Notes: a model not told the origin generated them from the letters alone. Counted from the first letter of the stretch, positions 48,915 to 58,821 are shown. The stretch is 64,000 nucleotides of DNA from Kiritimatiellia bacterium (GCA_017403825.1 JAFRDO010000079.1:1-64000), one strand, 5' to 3'. Numbers and translations: made by a program.

Positions 48915-49235
48915 ATCTCTTAATCTGAACGAATGAGTTGTAGGTTCGGTGTTCAATGGGGAGACACCCCGTTGGGCATGGTGATTTTGTGCGATTATTG
49001 CGTAGTTTTGGTAAGATAAGGCAAATTCCAATTGGGGACAGTCCCCAAAGCCAATTAAGGTGATTGCTAATTTTTTTTAGCAAAATGTCGTGTTGTCTGA
49101 CAAATGCTAATAAAGATTAGCACGTTGCTCGCCACAGGGACAATGGCACAAACAACCAGCACAAAGATATCGGCGTAGACCACAAGTCTCACGCAGCCGA
49201 AGTATTCTTGATGCTTAATAAATCTTTGTGCCGCG
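48915..49235. other. 321-bp convergent intergenic region with dyads
   Basis: No gene. It holds the palindrome TTGGGGACAGTCCCCAA (49032-49048), TTGCTAA/TTAGCAA (49064-49083), TGCTAAT/ATTAGCA (49105-49122), and a long-range inverted repeat GCACAAAGAT (49159) with ATCTTTGTGC (49222) just before the sigma factor stop. Confidence 0.6.
49064..49122. promoter_or_regulatory. Two TGCTAA...TTAGCA dyads 40 bp apart
   Basis: TTGCTAA-6-TTAGCAA and TGCTAAT-4-ATTAGCA share the half-site TGCTAA; their centres are 40 bp (about four helical turns) apart. The first has an oligo-T loop and could also terminate the ATPase unit. Confidence 0.5.
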
Positions 49236-49820
49236 CTAGGCGTTGTCCGTCATGGCGGCGACGCTTTTCGCAAGGCGGGCCACCAGCCGTTTCTTGATTT
49301 GGTCCACGTTGTTGCGCGTCGTGCCGAACTGCGCCGCCACGCTTTCGGGAGACTCGTGCATCAGGGCGACATGGCGGAATATCTCCCTCGTGCGGGGTTC
49401 CAGAAGCGGATCGGACATCAGCTGCTCCACCGCCGCATGCATCGCCGCCATCTTCCACGAATCGTCCTCCTCGGGACGAGGCGTGCCTGCCTCCGCCGCG
49501 ACGCGGAGGCCGGCGCGCTTGCCTGATTCCCTGGCCTGGCGTCGGCATGCATCTTCGGCCTTGTGTTTCACGATGCCTATCAGGTAGTTGTGGAAGTGGC
49601 CGTTCTTGTCGGGGACATAACGGTAGTCGGGTAGGCACCTGGAAAGCGCCAGCAGCGTTTCCTGGATCACGTCGTCGGCCTCGACGGACGGGTAGCGGGC
49701 GCTGAGGAAGGCTCGCATGGGCGCTTCGTAGCGGCGGACGAATTCTGTCCAGCGGGCGCTTGCCGTCTCGCTGGCGAGTGCCTTGAGAAGCGTCACTGAG
49801 GTTGTTGGAGTCTGAGCCAT
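49236..49820 (-). CDS. ECF-like RNA polymerase sigma factor
   Basis: A 194-residue sigma-70 family protein. Region 2 has PSVEADDVIQETLLALSRCLPDYRY (about 44-68), and region 4 has PRTREIFRHVALMHESPESVAAQFGTTRNNVDQIKKRLVARLAK with the helix-turn-helix. Start MAQTPTTS is chosen because a TATAAT ends 6 nt before it; the longer frame to 49934 includes the promoter and repeat copy 5. No anti-sigma gene is adjacent; the divergent gene is an alpha-2-macroglobulin. Confidence 0.85.
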   Translation of the reverse strand: MAQTPTTSVTLLKALASETASARWTEFVRRYEAPMRAFLSARYPSVEADDVIQETLLALSRCLPDYRYVPDKNGHFHNYLIGIVKHKAEDACRRQARESGKRAGLRVAAEAGTPRPEEDDSWKMAAMHAAVEQLMSDPLLEPRTREIFRHVALMHESPESVAAQFGTTRNNVDQIKKRLVARLAKSVAAMTDNA

Positions 49821-49826
49821 ACGAAA

Positions 49827-49854
49827 ATTATACCAAAGCGATGTGATATTGCAA
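49827..49854 (-). promoter_or_regulatory. Promoter of the sigma factor gene
   Basis: Reverse strand TTGCAA, 16 bp, TATAAT, with the -10 box 6 nt from the ATG: predicted leaderless. Confidence 0.65.
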
Positions 49855-49874
49855 CCACCCGCCCGGCATAGAGA

Positions 49875-49957
49875 AACTCCGACGGTTGACAAAAAGGCTC
49901 CGCTACCGCTCCGCCTCGCGTCCGCGCCATCCAACCGCTTTCAGTTGGCATGGAGTT
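49875..49957 (+). repeat. Inverted-terminus repeat, degenerate copy 5
   Basis: About 83 bp keeping the left end AACTCCGACGGTTGACAAAA and GCTCC-GCTACCGCTCCGCCTC, then a short CCAACCG/CAGTTGG stem and a right end ATGGAGTT. The whole centre is deleted. It lies between divergent genes. Confidence 0.65.
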
Positions 49958-50033
49958 TCTGGGCTACGGCTTGGCTGAGATTTTTTCATTTTCATGTGTA
50001 AGATTTTCGGGGGGCGAGCGAATAGGGGTTAGT

Positions 50034-53000
50034 ATGGAAAGGCAAAACGAAATGACAAGAAGAAAGATAGCCGTCGCGTGCGTTGTCACGACGCTGGCGG
50101 TAGCGCTGGTTGCGACTGGTTCGGCACTGTGCTGGACGGTCGGCAAGGTCCGTAAGTTTGAAAAGGCGCATGGCTGCGACGTGTTCGCCAACCTGTCGCC
50201 GTTGGAGGTGCTTATGGCCAAGGGACAGAAGCCGGCGGTTTCGAACGCAGCGCCAACGACTGCGGAAAGTTCCCGGACGAATTCCCAGGCTCGGGCGGAG
50301 CTGCCAAAGGAGATGAAGGTCCTCCGCGTTGCCTATGACGGCGAGGAAACCTTGAGGGTCTACCTGTCGATGCGTCCGGACATGGACGTCGCCCGTCACT
50401 ACGTCAGCGTCGAGCCGATGGCAGAGGGCCGGCCTGCAATTTCCTATAAGACGACGTACGATTCCGACAAAAAGGAACACATGCCGGTTCTCGTCGTGAC
50501 CGGCGACTACGCCCACCGCACGAACGTGACCTTGCGCGTTCGGCGGGGCCTTCCGCCGTACGGAAAGGGCGCCAATACGGATCCGAACGGGGCGCTTGCT
50601 GGCGATTACATCTACACCTTTCAGCGCAGGGACCGCGACCCGTATGTGGCCTTCGCCGCTCCGGGACGCTATCTGCCGCCAGGCGGCGCACGTGCCATCG
50701 GTCTTGAATCGGTAAACGTCGGGAAGATCAGCGCATCGATCTGTCGCGTCGAGCCGCGCAACGTGGTGCAGCTTCTCGCCCGCGAGGAAAAGGAGTATTC
50801 GCGCTATTCGTGGAACAGCAAGGCCGACAGAGAGGAGACGGGCGAACTTGCCGGCGAGTGTGAGACGAATACGGTCAAGTGCTTGAATCGCCTGAACGAG
50901 AAGGAAGTTACGCAGCTCCCTGTCCGCCTGAATGACGGAAAGTCCGCTAACGGCGTCTTTCTCGTAAGCGTTCTCAACGGCGACAAGCCGCGCCTTGACT
51001 GGGACTGGGATGACAAGCACAGGCTGAACCCGCTGCGATGCCGCCTGGTTTGCCTTTCCGACCTCGGCCTCAGCGTCAGGGACTGTGGCGAGGACGCGCT
51101 TGGTGTGTGGGTGACGTCACTTATGAAGGGGACGCCTGTTGGCGGTGCGAAAGTTGAGGTGTATTCGACAGCGAACGTTCTGGTGATGTCCGGCGAGACG
51201 GACGAGCGCGGGTGGTGCCGTCCGGCCAGGACCGACAAGGGTGAGCCGTTCGCCGTCGTCGTGCGGTCGAAGTCCGGCGACGACATGACCTTCATGGCGT
51301 TGCGCAGCTCGATGACGGTGGACGAATCGCATCAGGACGGTGCGCGCCCCGATTATCTCGCCGCGAACGACGTCAGCGCGTTCTGCTGGACGGACCGCGG
51401 CATCTACCGTCACGGGGAACGTATCATGCTGCACGCAATCGTGCGCAACGGCCTGCGCCGGGCCCCTCCTCCGATGCCGGTCGAGCTTCGGCTGCTGAAC
51501 CCGAAGGGGAACGTATATTCGTCGGTGACGCAGGTGACTGACGGCGAAGGAGCGCTCTTCTGCGATAAGTTTACTGTTGCAGACGAGCAACCTAGCGGAA
51601 CGTGGACGCTGCAGGCGAAGCTGCCTGGCAAGGCGGGGATCGTCGTCGGGTCGCGGGAGGCCAGGATCGAGGAGTTTGCGCCTCCGCAGATACGCGTGGG
51701 CGTCAGGCTGGACGAAGCCTCAAGCCTCTCGAACTTCGCTTTCGCAGTTTCGGCGGAGCACCTGTTCGGCGGGCCGGCGCATGGCCTCACATGCGAAGGG
51801 TCGATCGTTTTCGAAGACGTGCTGTTCGCTCCGGCGAAATGGAAGGGCTGGCGCTTCGGGAACGAAGACCTCGGCCTGAGCCCCAGTTTTAGGACGCTGG
51901 GCAAGGAGATGCTAGACCGCGACGGACGCGCGGCCTTCGATGCGCCGCTATGGGCGGATTCGGGGTTGCCGAAGGCGGCGGTACGAGTCACTGCGCAGGG
52001 CGTGGTGTTCGAGGACGGAGGACGTCCGGCGACAGCGCGCAAGAGCGGGGTCTTGCACTACTATCCGTTCTACATAGGCTCGACGGCGGCAAGCTGGATG
52101 AAGCTCGAGCGGGGAGTTTTCCCGCGCATAGGCGTGGCGTGCGTCGCGCCGGACGGACGCCGTCTCGCCGAGCCGCGCCGGCTCTCGGCGCGCATCGAAC
52201 GCGTCGACACCGTTTATTCATACCGCATGCGCGACGACGGCTGGCAGACGTGGGACTGCGACCGCGTGCGCTCGCTCGTCGCGTCCAACATCACGATGAC
52301 TACGGCGACGAACGAAAACACCGTACTTGAGCTTCCGCTCCGCGACTCCGGGGACTACGTACTTACGATTCGCGACGCGGACTCTAACGTGTCGTATGCG
52401 CGGAACTTTTACCTCAGCGACTGGGGCGACGACGTCGTGCGCGCGCCTCTTTCTAACCCGACCGAGGTGTCGATTGCAACGGACAAAGCGCACTACCGCG
52501 TCGGCGAGTCGCCTCGCCTGACCGTCAAGGCTCCGTTTGCGGGATATGCGCTCCTGTCGGTCCTGCGCGACAAGGAGGCATACACCGAAATCCTGAACCT
52601 TACGAATGCGACGAGCGAAGTCGTGCTGCGCCCCGTCCGGGCGGAGGATGCCCCGAACCTGAACGTATGCCTCTCCGTAGTGCAGTGCGCGGACGCGAAC
52701 GCGCGGCATCTTGCCGTCCGGGCGCACGGGCAGGCTACGGTCTCCGTGCGTCCAGAGGAGGACGAGGTTCCAGTGGCGCTTGAGGCGACGGTCGTGGACC
52801 TTCGCGAGGTCGACGTGAAGATATCCGCTCCCAAGGCTACGGTCGCCGTCGTGACAGTTGTCGACGAGGCGATAAACCTGCTGACGGGCGAGGCGACACC
52901 GAATCCTACTGGGTGGTTCGCGAAGGTGCGCGAGGCGGAGCTTCCGCTATACGACCTCTACCATCGCATTCTGCCGGTGCTGGGCGAAGGCGGTCCGCGC

Positions 53001-54869
53001 GTGAGCGGAGTGAAGACTGGCGGCGGCGAGGGTGCGGAGATGCTCGGCCGTGTCAGCCCCGAGCCGACGCGGCGCTTCAAGCCGCTGGCGCTCTGGAGCG
53101 GTCGCGTGCCAGTCGTCGAGGGCGAGGGCCGCACCGTCGTCAAGCTGCCGGAATTCGTCGGCGAGGTGCGCGTAACGGCCGTCGCCTACGGCGCGACTGC
53201 TTCCGGCGCGGCATCGGTGCAGCGTAAGGTGTCGCCGAAGCTCGTGGCCCTGCCGGACGCTCCGCGCTTCGTCGCGCCTGGGGACGTCTTCGAGGCGACG
53301 CTTCCGATCCACAACCGCAGCGGCGCCGCCGGGACGTTCGGTTGCTCCGTCTCTACGAACGGCGCCATGGCAGCCAGCGTGTCCCTTGCGCACATCGCGG
53401 CGGACGCGTCTACAAACGTCATCGTGCGGCTCAAGGCCCCGGCGGAACCTGGCGAACTCGCCATCGACTATCACGTGCGCGGAATGGGCGAGGTGCACGA
53501 CCAGACGATCCGCTTGCCGGTGCGCCCTGCCGTCGCGTGGGTCGAGACGGCGGGGGTGACTCCGGAAAGCGAATGGACTCCGCCGACGGACGGACGCTGG
53601 ACGGCGCAGACGTTCGATTCGCCAGTCGGCGAGCTTTCGCGGGCGCTGGAGTGGCTTGCGGACTATCCGCACGGCTGCCTGGAGCAGACGACGTCCCGGA
53701 TATTCCCTCTCGTTGGCGCGGGCGGGCTGCTCAATTCCGTCGTGACGAACGGCGCCGACGTCGTCGCGGCGGGAGTGCGTCGCGTCGAGTCGATGATCAG
53801 GGCGAACGATTTCGTCATGTGGCCCGACTGCACGTATGCGCCGTGGGACCGCGAGGTGTCGCTGTATGCGGCGCATTTCCTCGTCGAGGCGGAGAAAAGC
53901 GGCTGTCGCCTCGGCACGGAGTCGCACGAGCGCGTCATGGGATTCCTCGGCAAATGGGCGATGTCGACGAATTCCGCTGTCTCTGCCTACGCCTGCCACA
54001 CCCTGGCGCTTGCGGGCAAGCCGGAGCGCGACCGGATGCTGCGGCTTTACGATTCTGCAGAAGGGCTCTCGCTCCTGTCGCGCGCACGGCTTGCGCGGGC
54101 GTTCGCCCTGTCTCACGACCGGGGCCGGGCTGAGGCGCTGCTGAAGAACGCGGTTTCGCCGGACTCGGTGAAGGAGGCGGCGTTTGCGCTGATTGCGCTT
54201 CTTGAGCTTGACGACGGCGATGCACGGATCCTTCCGCTCGTCCACTACCTGAACTCTTCGCGGAACAAGGCGAAGCTAAGCTGGGGGACAACTTGCGAGA
54301 ACGCCCACGCGCTCCTTGCGCTCGGCGAATACTACCGCCACCGGCCGCCAAAGAAGGGCGAGAGGTTCGTCTCGTGGCGGCGGCTCTCGCTGCCGGACCT
54401 TCGCGACGTGCGCGACGAGTCCTCGGGCATCTCGATCGTGCGGCGCTTCCTGGGGCCGGACGGCGAGCCGGCGGACATGACGGCCCTGCGGTGCGGCGAG
54501 CTGCTGGTGGCGGAACTGACGCTCACGGCGGATGACACGCGCACGCTGAGCGACCTTGTCGTGGAGGACCTTTTCGCCGGCGCGTTCGAACCGGTACACG
54601 GCGCCATGCCAGAATGCTTTTCGACGGCGTGCGGCACGAACGAGGTCGCGGCGTCGGGGTGGGTGATGCGCAGCGACGCGCGCGACGACAGGATGCTGGT
54701 GTTCTCGAAGAAGTTCACGTTGGAGAAGGGACATGAAGCCAAGTTCCGCTATCCGGTGCGCGTGGTTTCGGCGGGCGATTACGTTCTGCCGGGCCCGAGC
54801 GTGGAGGGGATGTATTATCCTGCTCTGCGCGCTCGCCGCATTCCTAGCCGCATCGTGGTTCGCCATTGA
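50034..54869 (+). CDS. Alpha-2-macroglobulin-family protein (bacterial, YfhM-like)
   Basis: A 1611-residue protein with an N-terminal signal-anchor helix (about 14-34) and a series of macroglobulin beta domains (including RDRDPYVAF, DRGIYRHGE, and the PLDWGDDVV-type transition at LSDWGDDVV). The intact thioester motif is HGCLEQTTS (C1215-x-E-Q1218), followed by alpha/alpha-barrel repeats. It would sit in the periplasm, trap proteases through the thioester, and work with PBP1C to protect or repair the wall. Start MERQNEMTRRK at 50034 is used; the frame from 49950 begins inside repeat copy 5. It overlaps pbpC by 137 nt. Confidence 0.93.
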   Translation: MERQNEMTRRKIAVACVVTTLAVALVATGSALCWTVGKVRKFEKAHGCDVFANLSPLEVLMAKGQKPAVSNAAPTTAESSRTNSQARAELPKEMKVLRVAYDGEETLRVYLSMRPDMDVARHYVSVEPMAEGRPAISYKTTYDSDKKEHMPVLVVTGDYAHRTNVTLRVRRGLPPYGKGANTDPNGALAGDYIYTFQRRDRDPYVAFAAPGRYLPPGGARAIGLESVNVGKISASICRVEPRNVVQLLAREEKEYSRYSWNSKADREETGELAGECETNTVKCLNRLNEKEVTQLPVRLNDGKSANGVFLVSVLNGDKPRLDWDWDDKHRLNPLRCRLVCLSDLGLSVRDCGEDALGVWVTSLMKGTPVGGAKVEVYSTANVLVMSGETDERGWCRPARTDKGEPFAVVVRSKSGDDMTFMALRSSMTVDESHQDGARPDYLAANDVSAFCWTDRGIYRHGERIMLHAIVRNGLRRAPPPMPVELRLLNPKGNVYSSVTQVTDGEGALFCDKFTVADEQPSGTWTLQAKLPGKAGIVVGSREARIEEFAPPQIRVGVRLDEASSLSNFAFAVSAEHLFGGPAHGLTCEGSIVFEDVLFAPAKWKGWRFGNEDLGLSPSFRTLGKEMLDRDGRAAFDAPLWADSGLPKAAVRVTAQGVVFEDGGRPATARKSGVLHYYPFYIGSTAASWMKLERGVFPRIGVACVAPDGRRLAEPRRLSARIERVDTVYSYRMRDDGWQTWDCDRVRSLVASNITMTTATNENTVLELPLRDSGDYVLTIRDADSNVSYARNFYLSDWGDDVVRAPLSNPTEVSIATDKAHYRVGESPRLTVKAPFAGYALLSVLRDKEAYTEILNLTNATSEVVLRPVRAEDAPNLNVCLSVVQCADANARHLAVRAHGQATVSVRPEEDEVPVALEATVVDLREVDVKISAPKATVAVVTVVDEAINLLTGEATPNPTGWFAKVREAELPLYDLYHRILPVLGEGGPRVSGVKTGGGEGAEMLGRVSPEPTRRFKPLALWSGRVPVVEGEGRTVVKLPEFVGEVRVTAVAYGATASGAASVQRKVSPKLVALPDAPRFVAPGDVFEATLPIHNRSGAAGTFGCSVSTNGAMAASVSLAHIAADASTNVIVRLKAPAEPGELAIDYHVRGMGEVHDQTIRLPVRPAVAWVETAGVTPESEWTPPTDGRWTAQTFDSPVGELSRALEWLADYPHGCLEQTTSRIFPLVGAGGLLNSVVTNGADVVAAGVRRVESMIRANDFVMWPDCTYAPWDREVSLYAAHFLVEAEKSGCRLGTESHERVMGFLGKWAMSTNSAVSAYACHTLALAGKPERDRMLRLYDSAEGLSLLSRARLARAFALSHDRGRAEALLKNAVSPDSVKEAAFALIALLELDDGDARILPLVHYLNSSRNKAKLSWGTTCENAHALLALGEYYRHRPPKKGERFVSWRRLSLPDLRDVRDESSGISIVRRFLGPDGEPADMTALRCGELLVAELTLTADDTRTLSDLVVEDLFAGAFEPVHGAMPECFSTACGTNEVAASGWVMRSDARDDRMLVFSKKFTLEKGHEAKFRYPVRVVSAGDYVLPGPSVEGMYYPALRARRIPSRIVVRH

Positions 54870-56949
54870 CTGGACTGGCGCGGGCGCCGACAGGTATCCC
54901 GGCGGCATCGTTCTGCGCGACGCCGCCGGGAACGTGCTGCGCGTCTCGCTAGGCGAAGGCGACGTGGACTGCCGTCCGTGCTACGTGGCCGACCCGAAAG
55001 ACTGGATCGTCAAGGCCGTAGTGGCTTCGGAGGACGGCGAGTTCTGGACGCATCGCGGGGTGCGTCCGCTCAGCGTCCTCAGGGCCGCATGTCAGAATGT
55101 CGCCTTCCGCCGCCGCGTCTCCGGTGCGTCTACGATCACGATGCAGGCCGTGCGTCTCATCGCTCCGCACCCGAAGACGTTCTGGTGGAAGTGGAAGGAG
55201 GCCGTGATGGCGCTCAAGATGGAACGTCGCCGGTCGAAGGTGTGGATTCTCTCCCAGTACCTGAACCGCGCTCCGTACGGATCGAACCTCGTGGGCATCG
55301 AATCGGCGGCGCAGGGGTGGTTCGGCAAGGGAGCGAAGGACCTTGGCATCGGAGAGGCGGCGATGCTTGCGGGAATGGTGCAGGCGCCGTCGCGGTTCCG
55401 TCCCGACCGTCACTACGACCTTGCGCTTCGCCGGCGCGACTACGTGCTGGGAAGGATGCGGTTGCTCGGCATGATAACCGACGAGCAGCTTGCGGGGGCG
55501 AAGTCGGTGCTTCCTGTCGTCTGCCGCGCACCGCGTCCGTTCAAGGCGCCGCATTTTTGCGACTGGGTGCTGCAGGGGATCGGACGCGACGCCGAGCGGC
55601 GCAGTGGCGAAGTCGTCACGACGCTTGACGCGGACGTTCAGGCCGTGTGCGAGAATGCGGTGGCCGCAGCCGCGAGTTCTGGCGGTTACTCGGTGGCTGC
55701 TGTCGTTCGGAAGGTCGGAACCGGAGCGGTGATGGCGCTCGCCTGTAGCGGAGACTACTTTGACGGCATTGACGGGCAGGTCAATACAGCCGTCGCGCCG
55801 CGTCCGGCCGGATCGACCCTGAAGCCTTTTTTGTCCGCGCTTGCGATTGACCGGGGTGCTGTCGCGCCGGACGAGCGGCTTTGCGACGTGCCTGTCGCGT
55901 TCAAGGGGTATCGTCCGGCGAACTTTGACGCCAGACACCGTGGGCTCGTTTCGCTGCGCGACGCGCTTGTAATGTCGCTGAACGTTCCGTTCGTGCAGGT
56001 CTTGAGGCGTGTCGGCGTGGAGGCGTTCGGCGACTGTCTGCGCGAACTCGGCTTCCGGCACATGGTAGCCGCAGGCGAGGCTGCGGGGCTTGGAATGGCG
56101 ATCGGCAGCGTGGAGGTCTCGCTGACGGAGCTGACCGGCGCCTATGCAGTGCTTGCCCGCGGCAGCGGGGGCGTGTTCTCTCCTGGCGCATGCTATCTCG
56201 TCTCCGAGATGCTTTCCGGCGGCGAGAGGGCGCAGGCGGCGCTCGGACATGTGGCCGATGTTGAGACCTCGCGTTTCGCGTGGAAGACTGGCACGTCCAG
56301 CGCGTATCGCGACGCCTGGACGGTCGTATGGAACCCGGAGTATGTGGTTGGCGTGTGGTGCGGACACAAGTCCGGCGGCTTCGGGGACAAGACGGTTGTG
56401 GGGGCGAAGGCGGCCGCTCCTGTCGCATGGGGAATAGCCCGCGCGCTCTATCCGCAGAACAACGGGCCGTGGTTCTCGCGTCCGGCGGACCTGCAGCGCC
56501 GCAGGGTTTGCAAGCTAACGGGCTTGCCGGCGTCCGCAGACTGTCCTGAGACGGAGGAGGGCTGGGCTGTCGCGGGACGGAGCCCGTCGACGTTGTGCCA
56601 GGCGCACCGCCGCGACGCCGCTGGGAACGTGGTCGTCCGCACCGACGCCTCCTTGGCCGCGTTCGCGGGCCTTGTAGGACAGGCGGAGAGGCTGGAGATT
56701 TCGCGTCCGGAGGACGGCGCTGTCTTCCATCTGGTGCAGGGGGCGCTCGACCAGCGGATCGTCTGTCAGGTGACGGGCAATCCGGAGGGGGCGCGGCTGT
56801 GGTGGTTTGTCGACGGACGGCTGGCTGGCGAGAGCGTCGGGCTGCAACCCATGACGGTTCCAATGGCGGCTGGCGCGCACGTAATCTCCTGCTCCACGGC
56901 CGAGGGCGTCGCGGCATCCGTCAGCGTCACGGTCACCGATGCTCCCTAA
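54733..56949 (+). CDS. pbpC: Penicillin-binding protein 1C
   Basis: A 738-residue bifunctional peptidoglycan synthase. A signal-anchor (about 26-46) precedes the glycosyltransferase (ASEDGEFWTHRGV with catalytic E100; RRVSGASTITMQAVRL; KEAVMALKMER). The transpeptidase has S361-T-L-K364, SLN at about 417, and KTGTSS. The C-terminal BiPBP_C domain (about 645-738; SRPEDGAVFHL) is typical of PBP1C. Shine-Dalgarno GGAGAAGG supports the ATG at 54733 although it lies 137 nt inside the previous gene. The yfhM-pbpC pairing is conserved in Gram-negatives. Confidence 0.94.
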   Translation: MKPSSAIRCAWFRRAITFCRARAWRGCIILLCALAAFLAASWFAIDWTGAGADRYPGGIVLRDAAGNVLRVSLGEGDVDCRPCYVADPKDWIVKAVVASEDGEFWTHRGVRPLSVLRAACQNVAFRRRVSGASTITMQAVRLIAPHPKTFWWKWKEAVMALKMERRRSKVWILSQYLNRAPYGSNLVGIESAAQGWFGKGAKDLGIGEAAMLAGMVQAPSRFRPDRHYDLALRRRDYVLGRMRLLGMITDEQLAGAKSVLPVVCRAPRPFKAPHFCDWVLQGIGRDAERRSGEVVTTLDADVQAVCENAVAAAASSGGYSVAAVVRKVGTGAVMALACSGDYFDGIDGQVNTAVAPRPAGSTLKPFLSALAIDRGAVAPDERLCDVPVAFKGYRPANFDARHRGLVSLRDALVMSLNVPFVQVLRRVGVEAFGDCLRELGFRHMVAAGEAAGLGMAIGSVEVSLTELTGAYAVLARGSGGVFSPGACYLVSEMLSGGERAQAALGHVADVETSRFAWKTGTSSAYRDAWTVVWNPEYVVGVWCGHKSGGFGDKTVVGAKAAAPVAWGIARALYPQNNGPWFSRPADLQRRRVCKLTGLPASADCPETEEGWAVAGRSPSTLCQAHRRDAAGNVVVRTDASLAAFAGLVGQAERLEISRPEDGAVFHLVQGALDQRIVCQVTGNPEGARLWWFVDGRLAGESVGLQPMTVPMAAGAHVISCSTAEGVAASVSVTVTDAP

Positions 56950-57050
56950 GCCCTCGACAGGCGAGGAACCTCTTGGTGAAGATATGATATACTATCTCAC
57001 GTATCCGGGGATTAGGAATGTCGGCCATGCAACACACAGGGAGGGAAATC

Positions 57051-58703
57051 ATGCGCAGAATTGCGACGGTCATTGGGTTCGCGGCCATTTCTCTGTCGGC
57101 TCTAGCCGACGTTCGCACTGTCGCGATGGAACGCGACGAGAACTGGTGGGGCGCGGCGAACTTTTTCGGTACAAACATGCCGTTCACGGCGAAGACCGAC
57201 CTTAAGATCGACCTCCGGCGCAGAAACTACTCCAACCAGTGCGCGTCGATGCTCATATCCGACAAGGGGCGCGTCATCTGGGCGGATGCGCAGTCCGAGA
57301 TCACGGTCAAGGGCGGCGAGATCACGATGGACGCCGATTCCCCCGTGTCCGTAGAGACGGCATCCGAAAAGACGCTTGCCGGCGCGTATCGCCATGCCAT
57401 GCGCCGCTGGTTTCCGCCGTCAGGACGGGCGCCCGATTCGCGCTTCTTCACCTCTCCGCAGCTCAACACTTGGATCGAGCTGACGTATCACCAGAACCAG
57501 AAGGACATCCTGACGTACGCCAAGTCGATGGTCGAGCACGGCATCGAGCCGGGCGTGTTCATGATCGACGATACATGGCAAACGGGATACGGCGACTGGC
57601 GCTTCGACGCGAGACGGTTCCCAGACCCGAAGGCTATGGTCGGCGAACTTCATAAGATGGGCTTCAAGGTGATGCTGTGGATGTGCCCCTATGTCGGCAT
57701 GGACACGCCCGCGTTCCGCCGTATCGCGTGGGGGCAGAATCCCGATGACGTTCGCGGATATGCGACCAGGGGCGGATTCCTCCTCGATCTCAAGCCCGCT
57801 GCGCCTGGCGAGGGGGAATACGACGTCAAGGACCTGCCGAAGGCGTGCGGCTGGTGGAATGGATATTCCGCTTTCCTCGACTTCTCGCATCCGAACGCAA
57901 ACGCCTGGTTCGCGGAAACGCTGGACGGGCTCGTCCGCGACTTCGGCGTGGACGGGTTCAAGCTCGATGGCGCGGACCTCGGCGCGTACAACCTTGGCGA
58001 CCGCAGGGCCTTCGACCCGAAGGCGACGAGCGGCTCCCTGAACAACGGCTACTGCGCCTATGCGCTCAAGTATCCGTTCTCCGAGATCCGCAACGCATGG
58101 CGAATGCAGCAGATGCCGGTCGTTGTTCGGCTCCATGACAAGATGCACGAATGGGGCGCGCTCGCCCGCATAGTGGCGGACATGATAGGCGCAGGACTCA
58201 TTGGACAGCCGTTCATCTGTCCTGACATGGTGGGCGGCGGCGACTGGGTAGCGTTCATTCCCGGCTCTCCCTTTGAACAGGAGCTGTTCATCCGTTCGGC
58301 GCAGATACACGCGCTGTGCCCGATGATGCAGATTTCCGCTTCCCCGTGGCGAGTCCTCGACGCCGAGCATCAGGCGATCTTCACTGACATCCTGTCGCTT
58401 CGGCGTAAGTTCGCGCCGAAGATTGCCGCCCTCGCCGAAAGGGCCGGCAAGGACGGCGAACCTATTTTACGCAATCTTGAATACAACTATCCGGGCATGG
58501 GTTATGCGGGCGTCATCGACGAGTTCATGATGGGCGACGACCTTCTAGTCGCGCCAGTGATAAGGAAGGGCGCTAAAGAGCGCACCGTCGTGCTGCCTCC
58601 AGGCCGCTGGCTGGCGGACGACGGGGTTGAAGTCGTAGGCCCTTGCAAAACCGTTGTTTCCGCACCGCTTTCCAGGCTTCCGCACTTTGTCCTGGTCAAA
58701 TAG
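57051..58703 (+). CDS. Secreted glycoside hydrolase family 31 enzyme
   Basis: A 550-residue protein with a signal peptide (RRIATVIGFAAISLSALA, cleavage after about 19). The GH31 barrel includes GVFMIDDTWQ, MLWMCPYVG, and the nucleophile segment DGFKLDGADLG with D306. Late motifs GDDLLVAPV and LPPGRWLADDG are typical. It would cleave alpha-glycosidic bonds in the periplasm or outside; the substrate (alpha-glucoside, xyloside or sulfoquinovoside) cannot be told. Shine-Dalgarno AGGGAGGG supports 57051 over the upstream ATG at 57018. A TATACT box near 56988 fits a separate promoter. Confidence 0.9.
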   Translation: MRRIATVIGFAAISLSALADVRTVAMERDENWWGAANFFGTNMPFTAKTDLKIDLRRRNYSNQCASMLISDKGRVIWADAQSEITVKGGEITMDADSPVSVETASEKTLAGAYRHAMRRWFPPSGRAPDSRFFTSPQLNTWIELTYHQNQKDILTYAKSMVEHGIEPGVFMIDDTWQTGYGDWRFDARRFPDPKAMVGELHKMGFKVMLWMCPYVGMDTPAFRRIAWGQNPDDVRGYATRGGFLLDLKPAAPGEGEYDVKDLPKACGWWNGYSAFLDFSHPNANAWFAETLDGLVRDFGVDGFKLDGADLGAYNLGDRRAFDPKATSGSLNNGYCAYALKYPFSEIRNAWRMQQMPVVVRLHDKMHEWGALARIVADMIGAGLIGQPFICPDMVGGGDWVAFIPGSPFEQELFIRSAQIHALCPMMQISASPWRVLDAEHQAIFTDILSLRRKFAPKIAALAERAGKDGEPILRNLEYNYPGMGYAGVIDEFMMGDDLLVAPVIRKGAKERTVVLPPGRWLADDGVEVVGPCKTVVSAPLSRLPHFVLVK

Positions 58704-58793
58704 CCGAAGAGCTGCTCGCTTTGCGCGTCCAATGACGGCGTTTTTTAATGTGCAGTGTGAAGCAGAAAGCATGGTACGATGTGCTATAATACA

Positions 58794-58799
58794 ACCAAC
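58794..58799 (+). promoter_or_regulatory. -10 box of the oxidoreductase-transporter operon
   Basis: TATAAT followed by a leader of about 20 nt and a weak Shine-Dalgarno (GCAGGAA). Here, unlike several other genes in the window, a normal leader exists. Confidence 0.5.
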
Positions 58800-58821
58800 T
58801 CAATTGGGGGTATAGCAGGAA

